Shown: piece after piece, positions 9,193-17,523 of the stretch
Numbering within the stretch: position 1 is the first letter of the stretch
How the letters are laid out: the number at the start of each line of letters is the position of its first letter
Source of the DNA: an uncultured Pseudanabaenaceae cyanobacterium
GTDB taxonomy: Bacteria > Cyanobacteriota > Cyanobacteriia > PCC-9006 > JAAUQQ01
NCBI GenBank assembly: GCA_938017515.1
Contig: CALIJJ010000223.1
Span: 1-33,566, forward strand
Direction: 5' to 3'
DNA: 33,566 nucleotides
The notes under the pieces: generated by a model
What the model was told of the DNA's origin: nothing
Database searches by the model: none
Seen by the model: the letters and a program-made list of their open reading frames with translations, nothing else
Program-made: the position numbers and the translations under genes

Positions 9193-9644
9193 TGTGGGCG
9201 AGCGATCGCCACAAACAATCCTTCGTGAACGGCACAACATTCACCGTCGCAGTCCACCTGGGATTTCAGTAGCAGTCGGGCTTTGCCGTGACGTTGGTAG
9301 GTGCGGTCAAATTTTTCGAGCGCAGCTGCATCCGTGTTGGTGACGTAGGCGGAGTAGTCGGCGGTGATCGGTTTGAGAAATTTGGTTGTGCTCTCCTGGA
9401 TGACCAGCGTGGGCGCGGGACTCATGCCTCGGCTGCGGTGCTTGAGCAGAATCCACCCGGCCAGGATGGCCAGGGTAGAAATGCTGCCGCCGAAGGCCGA
9501 TTGGCGATGGTTGATGTTGGGTGCTAGCTGGGCAGTGACCGTGATGGATTGAGGAGTGACGGTTTGGACAGCGATCGCCATGTCTTGGGTGATGGGAATG
9601 TGCTCGTGAATATATTCCTGAAGAAAGGTTTGAACAGAATCCAT
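9186..9644 (-). CDS. Hotdog-fold thioesterase, YiiD C-terminal-like
   Basis: The 152-residue protein matches the single-domain putative thioesterases related to the C-terminal half of YiiD. The key segment is NHRQSAFGGSISTLAILAGW (about residues 45-64), where the hotdog central helix follows the His/Gly turn. A later strand LVIQESTTKFLKPI is also typical. Family members are thought to hydrolyse acyl thioesters, but the natural substrate is unknown. There is no signal peptide, so it is probably cytoplasmic. The gene is convergent with the ABC ATPase gene, and its stop codon lies inside a tandem repeat. The start at 9644 (MDSVQTFLQEYI) gives a complete domain. Confidence 0.75.
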   Translation of the reverse strand: MDSVQTFLQEYIHEHIPITQDMAIAVQTVTPQSITVTAQLAPNINHRQSAFGGSISTLAILAGWILLKHRSRGMSPAPTLVIQESTTKFLKPITADYSAYVTNTDAAALEKFDRTYQRHGKARLLLKSQVDCDGECCAVHEGLFVAIARPQA

Positions 9645-9884
9645 GCGTGGTTTTTACCTCGTTCTCTCTACATCTATGCGGTTTGTCGTTGAACCTCCAT
9701 TTTGCGGGACTACATCGGTTTATTCGGGGCTCATCATCTTTACCATGCAGGCTTGTTGGTTGTCGCCCACTGGGCGGGAAACCTAGGCTCAGGCTCAGAT
9801 TGCTTCAATCGCCGACAACATTATTTTGTAAGGAATGGGGGGCTGCTGTAGGTGCGACAGTACCAGGCTCTGACGTTAGTGACT
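9645..9884. other. Promoter region of the chemosensory operon
   Basis: This divergent noncoding stretch of 240 bases lies between the thioesterase gene and the response-regulator gene. No confident promoter boxes, RNA gene or real protein frame was found. It should contain the promoter of the five-gene chemosensory operon. Confidence 0.35.
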
Positions 9885-10949
9885 ATGCTTAACGACTTTA
9901 AGCGCGATCGCTTCACAGGAATTGTGAGTTGCGTGGCAAAGTATGATGCTGCGGCTAAAACTGCGAAGAATTACTTTCTGATCTTCCGTCTTGGGGAGAT
10001 TACCTACGGTGACGTGGCCCTGCCCAATGTTGCTCGTTTGTCAGATTTATTGATGCAGCAACTGAACCATCCCCTCATGCCGACTGCCACTAAGCTCTGT
10101 CAGGAGCAATGTGACAATCCGGGGTCAATGCGTGAGTTTCTCACCCGTTTTGTGGCGACCAAGGTGGTGACTTGGGAACAGGTTGAAACGGTGGTTCACA
10201 ACCAAACCCAAGCGGTGATCCAAGAGATTGTGGCGACGTCTGGGATGCTTGCTCAGACCCCTGGCGACAGTATCGATATTTGCTTCGGCCATGACGGACA
10301 TGCGCTGAACTGGTCGTCGCTCATGGCTGGACTACCGAGCGAAACTGCGGCTCCGTCTCAGGATCCTGTGGTGGCTTCTCCCGTTGCGGCCAAAATACAG
10401 GTGCCGTCAACGGTTTCGGAGACCTCAGCTCCGCTGACGCCGTCTGTGGCTTCGCCGTCTGTCGCGCCATCGTCTGTCGCACCATCGTCTGTGGCGTCGT
10501 CTGTCGCGTCATCATCACAGCCCACGGTTCTGAGTGTGGACGATAGTCCCATTGCTCAGAAAATGTTGAAGCGATCGCTCGATGCGTATTGCAATATGCT
10601 CCTGGCCAATAGTGCCATGGATGCCTTGAAGTTGTTGAATAGCAACAGCGAAATCGAGCTGGTTTTCCTCGATGTCAATATGCCGGGAGTGGATGGACTC
10701 GAATTCTGTAAGGCTGTTCGTAGCATCCCCAAGTTTAAGGAATTGCCCATCATCATGTTGACCGCCAACGAAGGATTGGTGAACAAGGTCAGAGGACAAA
10801 TTGCAGGCTCAACCCTCTACATCAATAAGTCTGTGGAACCCAGCCGGTTGGTTGAAATTCTCCATCAATACACCAACGTTCAAGGCTCAGGCTCAACCTC
10901 TTCTTCTTCTGGGGCAGCGAATGCCGATACGACCTACTCCTTGAAGTAA
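9885..10949 (+). CDS. PatA-type response regulator (PATAN domain + receiver)
   Basis: The 354-residue protein is the first gene of the chemosensory operon. The N-terminal third looks like a PATAN (PatA N-terminal) domain: FKRDRFTGIVSC, then YFLIFRLGEITYGD. A linker at about residues 155-212 contains repeated PSVA/SSVA units encoded by near-identical 15-base repeats. The C-terminal receiver starts TVLSVDDSPIAQKML, has the phosphoacceptor D263 in VFLDVNMPG, the conserved Thr in MLTANEG and the Lys in YINKS. Such PatA-type regulators (PilG, PixG, HmpA class) are outputs of pilus-linked chemosensory systems in cyanobacteria, and the PATAN domain can contact pilus motor partners. I choose ATG at 9885; a GTG at 9852 would add 11 residues without family support. 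The cognate kinase is probably the hybrid CheA downstream. Confidence 0.85.
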   Translation: MLNDFKRDRFTGIVSCVAKYDAAAKTAKNYFLIFRLGEITYGDVALPNVARLSDLLMQQLNHPLMPTATKLCQEQCDNPGSMREFLTRFVATKVVTWEQVETVVHNQTQAVIQEIVATSGMLAQTPGDSIDICFGHDGHALNWSSLMAGLPSETAAPSQDPVVASPVAAKIQVPSTVSETSAPLTPSVASPSVAPSSVAPSSVASSVASSSQPTVLSVDDSPIAQKMLKRSLDAYCNMLLANSAMDALKLLNSNSEIELVFLDVNMPGVDGLEFCKAVRSIPKFKELPIIMLTANEGLVNKVRGQIAGSTLYINKSVEPSRLVEILHQYTNVQGSGSTSSSSGAANADTTYSLK

Positions 10950-10987
10950 GTCACAGCCTCTTATTCCTACCCTCTACATCCTTAACC

Positions 10988-12136
10988 ATGGATAACCAAT
11001 CGTTCTTGATCTTCAAGGTTCAAGACTTACGCTATGCCATTGCTGCACGGCAGGTGCGAGAAGTCTTGAAGTTGCCAGCCCTAATGCCCGCAACGAATAT
11101 GCCCGCCGATGTGATCGGTATTCTCAACTATCGCGGCCAAGTCCTGCCGGTGATGCATTTGGCCCAGCGATTTGGTCAAATGGCTCCTAACTGCCGCGTC
11201 AGCGATAGTTTGATTGTGGTTGAGTCCCAGGGGCTCACCGTGGGCATGGTGGTCCAAGGGGTAGAAGATGTCAGTGCGATTGAGACTTCGGCAATTCAGC
11301 TCGGGTTTTCGCTAGAGCGAGACATGCCGGTTAAAGATGTCTTTCTGGCAGGAATTGCGACGGTTGACGAGCAGATGATCATGTTGCTCAATCCCGAAAC
11401 GCTGATTCGGGAAGCGGATGCGATCGCCCAGGTGACTGCGGAGCAAAGCCCTGAGGACGGTGAATTATCGTCTGACTCTAGCGCCGTTGCTCGTCAGACA
11501 ACTGGCCATCAGCCGGTTGATTTTTTTGAGCGGTATTGCCCCACGATGACGTCGGGTGATCGTGAGATTTTGCGGCAACGGACCGCGGTGTTGCACGAGA
11601 CCCTAGATGACGATGAAGATAGCAATCTGCGATCGATCGCCGTCATGCGTCTGGGTGAGGAATACTTCGGCCTCGACCTCGACACCGTCCGTGAGTTTAT
11701 TCAAGTTTCCAACGTGACCCCGGTTCCCTGTTGTCCCAGTCACATCATTGGCAACATGAACCTTCGCGGTGAGGTGATGACGCTGATTGATATTCGTTCG
11801 GCGCTGAATGTTTCTTCAGCCGATACTTTCTCCCCAGAAACGGCTGATGCTGCACTGGATGCACCGTCGGAGTCATCCCAGTCAGAACAGCAGACAGAAC
11901 AGCAGAAGGCGATCGTTGTCGATGTGGATGGGGTCGTGGCCGGGATTCCGGTGGATCGTCTCCTCGACATTGTTTATGTGTCTCCCGATAGTATTGCCCC
12001 TGTTCCAGTTGCAACCACTTCGGCTCGCCAGGATTACTTCTCTGGGATTGCGACCCACGAGGAAATGATGTTGAGCATTCTAGATTTTCCCAAACTATTG
12101 GCCACTGAAAATCTAGTGGTTAATGAAACGGTCTAA
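10988..12136 (+). CDS. Tandem double-domain CheW coupling protein
   Basis: The 382-residue protein contains two CheW modules where most CheW proteins have one. The first (about residues 5-140) includes FLIFKVQDLRYAI and IGILNYRGQVLPVMHL; the second (about 215-370) includes VMRLGEEYFGLDLDTVREF and IGNMNLRGEVMTLIDI. CheW bridges receptors to CheA in the signalling array; a double unit could bridge two partners or cross-link arrays. A disordered acidic linker joins the halves, and a Ser/Gln/Glu-rich insertion (DAPSESSQSEQQTEQQ) interrupts the second module. The gene is 38 bases after the response regulator and 127 bases before the receptor gene, in the same direction. Start MDNQSFLIFKVQ directly precedes the first CheW strand. 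Confidence 0.9.
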   Translation: MDNQSFLIFKVQDLRYAIAARQVREVLKLPALMPATNMPADVIGILNYRGQVLPVMHLAQRFGQMAPNCRVSDSLIVVESQGLTVGMVVQGVEDVSAIETSAIQLGFSLERDMPVKDVFLAGIATVDEQMIMLLNPETLIREADAIAQVTAEQSPEDGELSSDSSAVARQTTGHQPVDFFERYCPTMTSGDREILRQRTAVLHETLDDDEDSNLRSIAVMRLGEEYFGLDLDTVREFIQVSNVTPVPCCPSHIIGNMNLRGEVMTLIDIRSALNVSSADTFSPETADAALDAPSESSQSEQQTEQQKAIVVDVDGVVAGIPVDRLLDIVYVSPDSIAPVPVATTSARQDYFSGIATHEEMMLSILDFPKLLATENLVVNETV

Positions 12137-12263
12137 GCGGTTAAACGGCGCTTGGTTGTTGCCGATCTGTTGTTACTGCTTTGATTGACCGGATTCAAAT
12201 TTTTTTCGACTTAGCTGTTCGAACTGTCCCTTATAAACCACCATTGTTCCCAAGGAGTTCATC

Positions 12264-13622
12264 ATGAAAATTACGACCCAGTTGAAGTACGCCGTCGGTG
12301 TCCTCACTGCTTTTGCGCTTTCTAGTACTATCGCCCTAGAGTTAGCCACCCAGGCGGCTGCGCAGGATGCGATTGTTGTAAACAATACGGGTCTTGTTCG
12401 AGGCGGTTCCCAGCGCTGGGTCAAGCTAGAACTGCAGGACCAGCGTAGTACTCAAGTAGAAAAGAAAATTGATACGATCATTGAAGCTTTGCTGACGGGT
12501 GATAAAGAACTCGGAATTCCGAGAACTAGAGATGCAGCTTATCTTGAGCAAATGCGGGAGGTTGAGAAGCAATGGAAGAGTCTGAAGAACTTGGTTCGAG
12601 ACTATCGTGCCGGGAACGCGACAGAGTCAGCGGTAATTCGTAAAAGTGAATCTTTCTTTGAGCTAGCGAATGCAGCCACACTGACCTCCCAGAAAATCGC
12701 AGAGAAGGACATTTCCAACGAGAAACTCTATATCCTTCTCGTCTTGCTGATGAACCTTGTGATTCTGGGCTTTGTGGGTTACACCGTCCAAAAAGCTTCT
12801 AAATATCTCCAGGGCTCGGTGGACACAGTGCAGGGTCGTTCCACTGATATTGCGGAGACCATGAAGCTCCAGGAAAAAATCATTCTGGACCAGACCAGCT
12901 CCGTGAAGTCCACCACCCAGGGTATGGAAGACTTGGGGAGCAAGACGATGCAAACGGCGGCCCAGGCTCTGGCTTCTGCCAAGTCTGCCCAAGCTGCCCT
13001 GGAGACAGCGCTGACGGGTGCTGAAACGGTGGAAAAAACGACCACAGGCATGACCAGCCTGAAGGAGCAGGTGGAGGACATCGCTAAGCAGATTGTCCAA
13101 CTGAGTGAGCAAACCGCTCAGATTCAGTCGATTTCGAACCTGGTGTCTGACGTGGCCGACCAAACGAACATGTTGGCGCTAAACGCGGCGGTTGAGGCGG
13201 CCCGAGCGGGTGAACAGGGCAAGGGCTTCGCGGTGGTTGCGGGCGAGATTCGTAAACTGGCTGACCAGTCGGGTCGTTCTGCCGACAAGATCAACACCCT
13301 GATTGGCGACATTCAGACCTCCATTAACAGCACCATTATGGTGACTGATGAAGGTACGAAGAACGCTGCGAAGAGTCTGGAACTTGCTGACGCAACGAAC
13401 CAAGCGTTTAACGAAATTCGTAGCGCGATGGAAACGGTTTCGCGCACGAATGAGCAGATGGCGGATGCGGCGAAATTGCAGGCCGTGACAGTGCAGCAGT
13501 CTGTCTCTGCCATGAACGCGATTAACCTCGGTGCTCAAGAAGCCTCCACGTCTACTGCGAAGGTGAAGAAGTCTTCTGACGAATTGGATAACCTGTCCAA
13601 AGAGTTGAGCATGGCGGTTTAA
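12264..13622 (+). CDS. Methyl-accepting chemotaxis protein, PilJ-like, short sensor domain
   Basis: The 452-residue receptor starts at ATG 12264 with AAGGAG six bases upstream, a good ribosome-binding site. TM1 is about residues 8-28, a mostly helical periplasmic region of about 125 residues follows (with [17 protein letters not shown], reminiscent of PilJ N-terminal domains), and TM2 is about 154-176 ([19 protein letters not shown]). The cytoplasmic part is a long coiled coil with the receptor hairpin tip [20 protein letters not shown] and the [18 protein letters not shown] segment. I see no clear HAMP domain between TM2 and the coiled coil, and no GAF domain, so this is not a PixJ/TaxD1-type photoreceptor. 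It should signal through the adjacent CheW and CheA. The ligand is unknown; the small periplasmic domain may sense a solute, redox state or pilus retraction. Confidence 0.92.
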   Translation: MKITTQLKYAVGVLTAFALSSTIALELATQAAAQDAIVVNNTGLVRGGSQRWVKLELQDQRSTQVEKKIDTIIEALLTGDKELGIPRTRDAAYLEQMREVEKQWKSLKNLVRDYRAGNATESAVIRKSESFFELANAATLTSQKIAEKDISNEKLYILLVLLMNLVILGFVGYTVQKASKYLQGSVDTVQGRSTDIAETMKLQEKIILDQTSSVKSTTQGMEDLGSKTMQTAAQALASAKSAQAALETALTGAETVEKTTTGMTSLKEQVEDIAKQIVQLSEQTAQIQSISNLVSDVADQTNMLALNAAVEAARAGEQGKGFAVVAGEIRKLADQSGRSADKINTLIGDIQTSINSTIMVTDEGTKNAAKSLELADATNQAFNEIRSAMETVSRTNEQMADAAKLQAVTVQQSVSAMNAINLGAQEASTSTAKVKKSSDELDNLSKELSMAV

Positions 13623-13655
13623 TTCTGCAGTTTAATCCTGCAGCTTAATCCTGCG
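13617..13655. repeat. Three tandem 13-nt repeats including the receptor stop codon
   Basis: The units are GTTTAATTCTGCA (13617-13629), GTTTAATCCTGCA (13630-13642) and GCTTAATCCTGCG (13643-13655). The first contains the TAA stop of the methyl-accepting protein gene; each later unit repeats TTAA, so extra in-frame stops are possible. Confidence 0.85.
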
Positions 13656-13717
13656 ATTTAGACCTTTAGAACTGTGGTTTTGAACGCTGATGTTTGCACT
13701 CTCACCTGGGCAGTCTC

Positions 13718-16700
13718 ATGTTGATCGAAGATAAGGAGCTGCGCGACCTTTATGAAGCCGCCAGCGCCGAGCATATTGACAATTTAGAAGCAGGGATTCT
13801 GAACCTGGAAAATGATCCGACTGATCTCAGTATCATGAAGGATTTGTTGCGGGAAGCCCACTCGCTCAAGGGTGATTCTCGGATGCTGGGCGTGGAGGAT
13901 GCTGAAACGCTGACCCATGAACTGGAGTCACGCTTGCAGGGCATTGAGCAGGGACAACCCCTAACCCCAGAGCTTTGCCAACGGCTCTACCAAGGGGTCG
14001 ATGCCATTCGTCAAATTGCACGGAGTGCGGTGACCGGGGAACCCATTACCGTTGATACGTTTGCGGTCATGGCCCTGTTGAGGGGAGGGGAGGCAAATGC
14101 AGCGGATGTGGCTGTGGCCGAGCCTGCGGTTCTTGGGCAAGTGGTGCTCGAACCCGTTGCGTTCGATTCGGTTGTGCTCGACTCGGCTGTGCTCGACTCG
14201 GCTGTGCCAGAATCAGCCGTGGCCGAGCAAGTGATGGCTGAGCAAGTGATGGCCGAGCAAGCGGGGCTCCAAAGTGCTGCGCTGGAAGAAGCGGCTGTTG
14301 AGGCTGCCTCACTGTCGGAGGCTGCAGATAATCTTCAGACGGACTCCGAGGATGTGGCTGCTTTTGCCGCTGCTGTGGCCCTGTTGCGCCAGGCAGAAGA
14401 GGCTGACAGCGCAGCGTCCTTGGTGGAACCCTTCACCTCTGAAGACGCTGCTGCTGAGTTTAATCTTGCTGAGCTGAATGGCACTGAGGTGAGAGCCACT
14501 GAGGCGACTGCGACGGCAACGCTGCCGATGCAGGGGATGCCCGCAGAGGTTGTTGCTGCAATGCAGCAGGACTGGGTGCCGCCCACCGCCTCACCGGACG
14601 ATGAGCTGACGGAAGCTGATCTAGAGACGATTCCCTTCTCGGAAGGTCCCGTCTCTTACTTCATTGAAGATGACGAGCTGCGCAGTCTCTATGAGGTTGC
14701 TAGCACGGAGCACCTCGATAATCTTCAAACGGGTTTGCTGCAGCTTGAGCAGCAGCCGGATGATCGCAGCCAGATGAAGGATCTGCTACGGGAGGCTCAT
14801 TCCCTCAAAGGTGATTCCCGTATGTTGGGGGTCAAGGATGCGGAAAGCCTAACCCACGAGCTGGAAACCCTTTTGCAGGAGGTTAATCAGGGGCAGCGGA
14901 GGATTGATGCTGCCTTGTGCGATCGCCTGTATCAGGCCCTCGATGCGATTCGCCAGATTGCCCACAGTGCGGTGACCGGGGATGCTTGCACCGTTAACGT
15001 ATTCCAGGTGATGACGCTGTTGCTGGGGGCTGATATACCTGCTTCTCAGGCTGAGACGGAGCTGCTGGTTGCTGATGCGACGGCTGTTTCGGCGGAGTCT
15101 GTGCCTGCTGCGCCTGTTGCTGCGGATCCGGTGGCCAAATCTGCCATGGATGAGTTTGCGGCGGCGATCGCTGCGACCCAGCGTGAGATGCAATCGGTTG
15201 CCTCACCCACTGGTGATCCGACGGTCGAGCCTCCCTTTGTTTCGAGTGCTGCCACGAAGATACAGAAGGCCAAGGCTCCAACCCCACCGGAATCTCCAAC
15301 GGCCAAGCCAAACTCACCCCAGCCTGTTTCCACCACTGCTGAAACCATCCGCGTAGAATCCAGCAAGTTGGATTCCCTGATTACTCAAGTGAGTGAACTG
15401 GCCGTCGCCCAGCGACGGATTGGTGACTGGGGAGGCAGTGTCACTGAACTCCTAGACTTTTGGGAAGCTTGGGCCCGCGAAGCCTTTGTGAACCAACTCA
15501 ACTTTAGTAAGACCCAGGAGCAGCTCCCCAGTGATGTTGCGGAGTCGCTCCAGGAATTTTATGGGCGTAATCAAAAACGCATTGAGCAACTCGGTGACTA
15601 CGTTCAGCAATTTCGTCGGCAGACCAGCGAAGATGGTGCCCGATTAAGTGTGGTGGCTGGCAACGTGGAAGCGGGGGTTCGCAATCTGCGCATGCTTCCC
15701 TTGTCTAAGGTCTTCGGTATGTTCCGACGCATGGTGCGAGACCTGTCCATGCAGCAGGGAAAAACCATTGAGTTCATCATTGAAGGCGGCGACACCCAAG
15801 TCGATAAGCGCATCATTGAAGAAATCAAAGATCCCCTGAGCCACCTCCTGCGCAATGCTGTGGACCACGGTATCGAGACCATGGCGGAACGCATGGCTGC
15901 AGGGAAGTCTCCCACTGCAACCCTGACGTTGCGGGGCTATCGCAGCGGCAGTAGCGTCATCGTCGATCTTGTTGATGATGGTCGTGGTCTCAATCTTGAA
16001 AAGATCAAGCAGACGGCTCTGAGTCGGGGTGTTTGTGATGAAGCTGCCCTCGAAAAGATGGATCTTCAGCAGGTGCAGACCCTAATTTTCCAGCCCGGTT
16101 TTTCCACCAGAGATGAGGTCAGTGAAATCTCTGGACGGGGCGTGGGTCTCGATGTCGTCCGCACCAATATTGAACGGTTGAAGGGGTCGATTAGTGTCAA
16201 CTCAAATTGGGGGCAGGGATGTCAGTTTCGTCTGACCATGAATCCCACTTTGGCCACCACAGAGGCCATTATTTTGACGTTGCATCAGGCATCCTACGCG
16301 ATTCCGATTGAATCGGTCGATCGCATGCTGATGCTGAATCGAGAAGACCTCTTTACGATTAAGGGAAATCTCACCGCAACCATTGGTGGCGAACCTATTT
16401 CTGTCACCTGGTTGAGTGAATTGTTGGAGCTACCCACGTCACTGCCCACCGTTGCCCAAGAAGCCAGCCAGATCTCTTCGACCTTGTCTTGTATTGTTCT
16501 CAATGTTGGTTCTAAGAAGCTGGGACTATTTGTCGATAATCTGACTGAACAACAGGAAATTGTCCTCAAAGCCCCCAGTAAAATTCTCCAACGTGTCCGC
16601 AATATTTCAGGCAGCACGATTTTGGGCAATGGGGAAATTTGTTTGGTCTTAAATCCCCAAGACTTGATAAAAACAGCGCTGAAACAGAAAGGCATTAGCG

Positions 16701-17110
16701 ATGTCTTGGACCAAATAGATGCAGTTGAGAAACATCAACCCCGCATTCTTTTAGTTGAGGACTCCATTCCAATTCGTACCCAGGTGAAGCGAATTTTAGA
16801 AGGTGCGGGATATGAGGTCACTGCGACTGTAGATGGTCTCGATGGGTACAATACACTCAGAGCCCAGGAGCAGCCTTTTGCTGCCATTGTTTCTGATGTT
16901 GAAATGCCCAACTTAACGGGCCTGGAACTAGCGGCTAAGGTTCGTGAACACCCTGAATATGATGCGTTGCCATTTGTCCTTGTGACAACCCTAGCAACCG
17001 AAGCTGATCGCCAACGAGGTCGAGATGCAGGCGCTAATGCCTATCTCTCCAAGGGTGATTTTGACCAAAATTTACTGCTCGATACATTACGAGGTTTGAT
17101 TCAATCATGA
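13718..17110 (+). CDS. Hybrid CheA histidine kinase with two Hpt domains and a receiver
   Basis: The 1130-residue kinase is the core of the operon. Order: Hpt1 (about 5-110, phosphorylatable H48 in EAHSLKGD), Ala/Val/Glu-rich linker (115-305) with a 5-residue periodicity (VLDSA, VPESA, VAEQV, MAEQV), Hpt2 (about 315-425, H361 in the same motif), Pro/Ala-rich linker, dimerisation region (from about 543), HATPase (N-box NAVDHGIE near 712, DDGRGLN near 752, GRGVGLDVV near 802), CheW-like domain (about 841-990) and C-terminal receiver (about 1008-1125, phosphoacceptor D1060 in VSDVEMPN). This is the PilL/PixL/HmpE class of pilus-linked kinases. The two Hpt domains are so alike that they look like an internal duplication. 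I choose ATG 13718; an in-frame TTG at 13694 is possible. It overlaps the next gene by 4 bases (ATGA), implying translational coupling. Confidence 0.95.
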   Translation: MLIEDKELRDLYEAASAEHIDNLEAGILNLENDPTDLSIMKDLLREAHSLKGDSRMLGVEDAETLTHELESRLQGIEQGQPLTPELCQRLYQGVDAIRQIARSAVTGEPITVDTFAVMALLRGGEANAADVAVAEPAVLGQVVLEPVAFDSVVLDSAVLDSAVPESAVAEQVMAEQVMAEQAGLQSAALEEAAVEAASLSEAADNLQTDSEDVAAFAAAVALLRQAEEADSAASLVEPFTSEDAAAEFNLAELNGTEVRATEATATATLPMQGMPAEVVAAMQQDWVPPTASPDDELTEADLETIPFSEGPVSYFIEDDELRSLYEVASTEHLDNLQTGLLQLEQQPDDRSQMKDLLREAHSLKGDSRMLGVKDAESLTHELETLLQEVNQGQRRIDAALCDRLYQALDAIRQIAHSAVTGDACTVNVFQVMTLLLGADIPASQAETELLVADATAVSAESVPAAPVAADPVAKSAMDEFAAAIAATQREMQSVASPTGDPTVEPPFVSSAATKIQKAKAPTPPESPTAKPNSPQPVSTTAETIRVESSKLDSLITQVSELAVAQRRIGDWGGSVTELLDFWEAWAREAFVNQLNFSKTQEQLPSDVAESLQEFYGRNQKRIEQLGDYVQQFRRQTSEDGARLSVVAGNVEAGVRNLRMLPLSKVFGMFRRMVRDLSMQQGKTIEFIIEGGDTQVDKRIIEEIKDPLSHLLRNAVDHGIETMAERMAAGKSPTATLTLRGYRSGSSVIVDLVDDGRGLNLEKIKQTALSRGVCDEAALEKMDLQQVQTLIFQPGFSTRDEVSEISGRGVGLDVVRTNIERLKGSISVNSNWGQGCQFRLTMNPTLATTEAIILTLHQASYAIPIESVDRMLMLNREDLFTIKGNLTATIGGEPISVTWLSELLELPTSLPTVAQEASQISSTLSCIVLNVGSKKLGLFVDNLTEQQEIVLKAPSKILQRVRNISGSTILGNGEICLVLNPQDLIKTALKQKGISDVLDQIDAVEKHQPRILLVEDSIPIRTQVKRILEGAGYEVTATVDGLDGYNTLRAQEQPFAAIVSDVEMPNLTGLELAAKVREHPEYDALPFVLVTTLATEADRQRGRDAGANAYLSKGDFDQNLLLDTLRGLIQS

Positions 17111-17517
17111 GTGCTCCAATTAAAGTTGCTCTCGTCGAAGATTCTGCAGTGGCTCTAGAAATTTTGGAGCGTCTGCTTAACTCTTCTGATGAAGTTGAAG
17201 TGGTCGGCACAGCTCGCGATGGTGCGACAGGTCTCCAGGTGATCGAGCGCTCTCAGCCCGATGTCATCTGCACCGACCTCCAGATGCCGAACATGGACGG
17301 TCTAGAGTTCACGAAGGAAGTGATGACCAAGTATCCTCGCCCCATTCTGGTTGTGAGCAACATGGTCGGTCCTTCGGAAGTGGACAACATTTTCAACCTA
17401 ATGCAGGCCGGTGCGTTGGACTTCTTCCCGAAGCCTTCCTCTGGCACTGCAACGGATTATGAACAGCTCAAGAGTGCGTTGGTTCAGAAAATCAAGGTGC
17501 TAGCCAGCAAAGCCTAG
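17107..17517 (+). CDS. Stand-alone CheB-like receiver domain
   Basis: The 136-residue protein is a single receiver domain with the acidic pair E11-D12, phosphoacceptor D57 in VICTDLQMPNMDGLEF, the Ser in LVVSNM and the Lys in FFPKPSSG. The EVEVVGTARDG and GALDFFPKPS segments resemble the receiver of the methylesterase CheB more than CheY or PilH, but the esterase domain is absent: the frame ends soon after the receiver with KIKVLASKA. It overlaps the CheA stop by 4 bases and so is probably made with CheA. It may be a phosphate sink, a diffusible output, or an adaptation regulator without enzyme activity. No cheR or full cheB is in the window. A remnant of a decayed CheB gene is possible, but no esterase-like sequence remains before the convergent gdhA. 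Confidence 0.88.
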   Translation: MSAPIKVALVEDSAVALEILERLLNSSDEVEVVGTARDGATGLQVIERSQPDVICTDLQMPNMDGLEFTKEVMTKYPRPILVVSNMVGPSEVDNIFNLMQAGALDFFPKPSSGTATDYEQLKSALVQKIKVLASKA

Positions 17518-17523
17518 TTTCTA

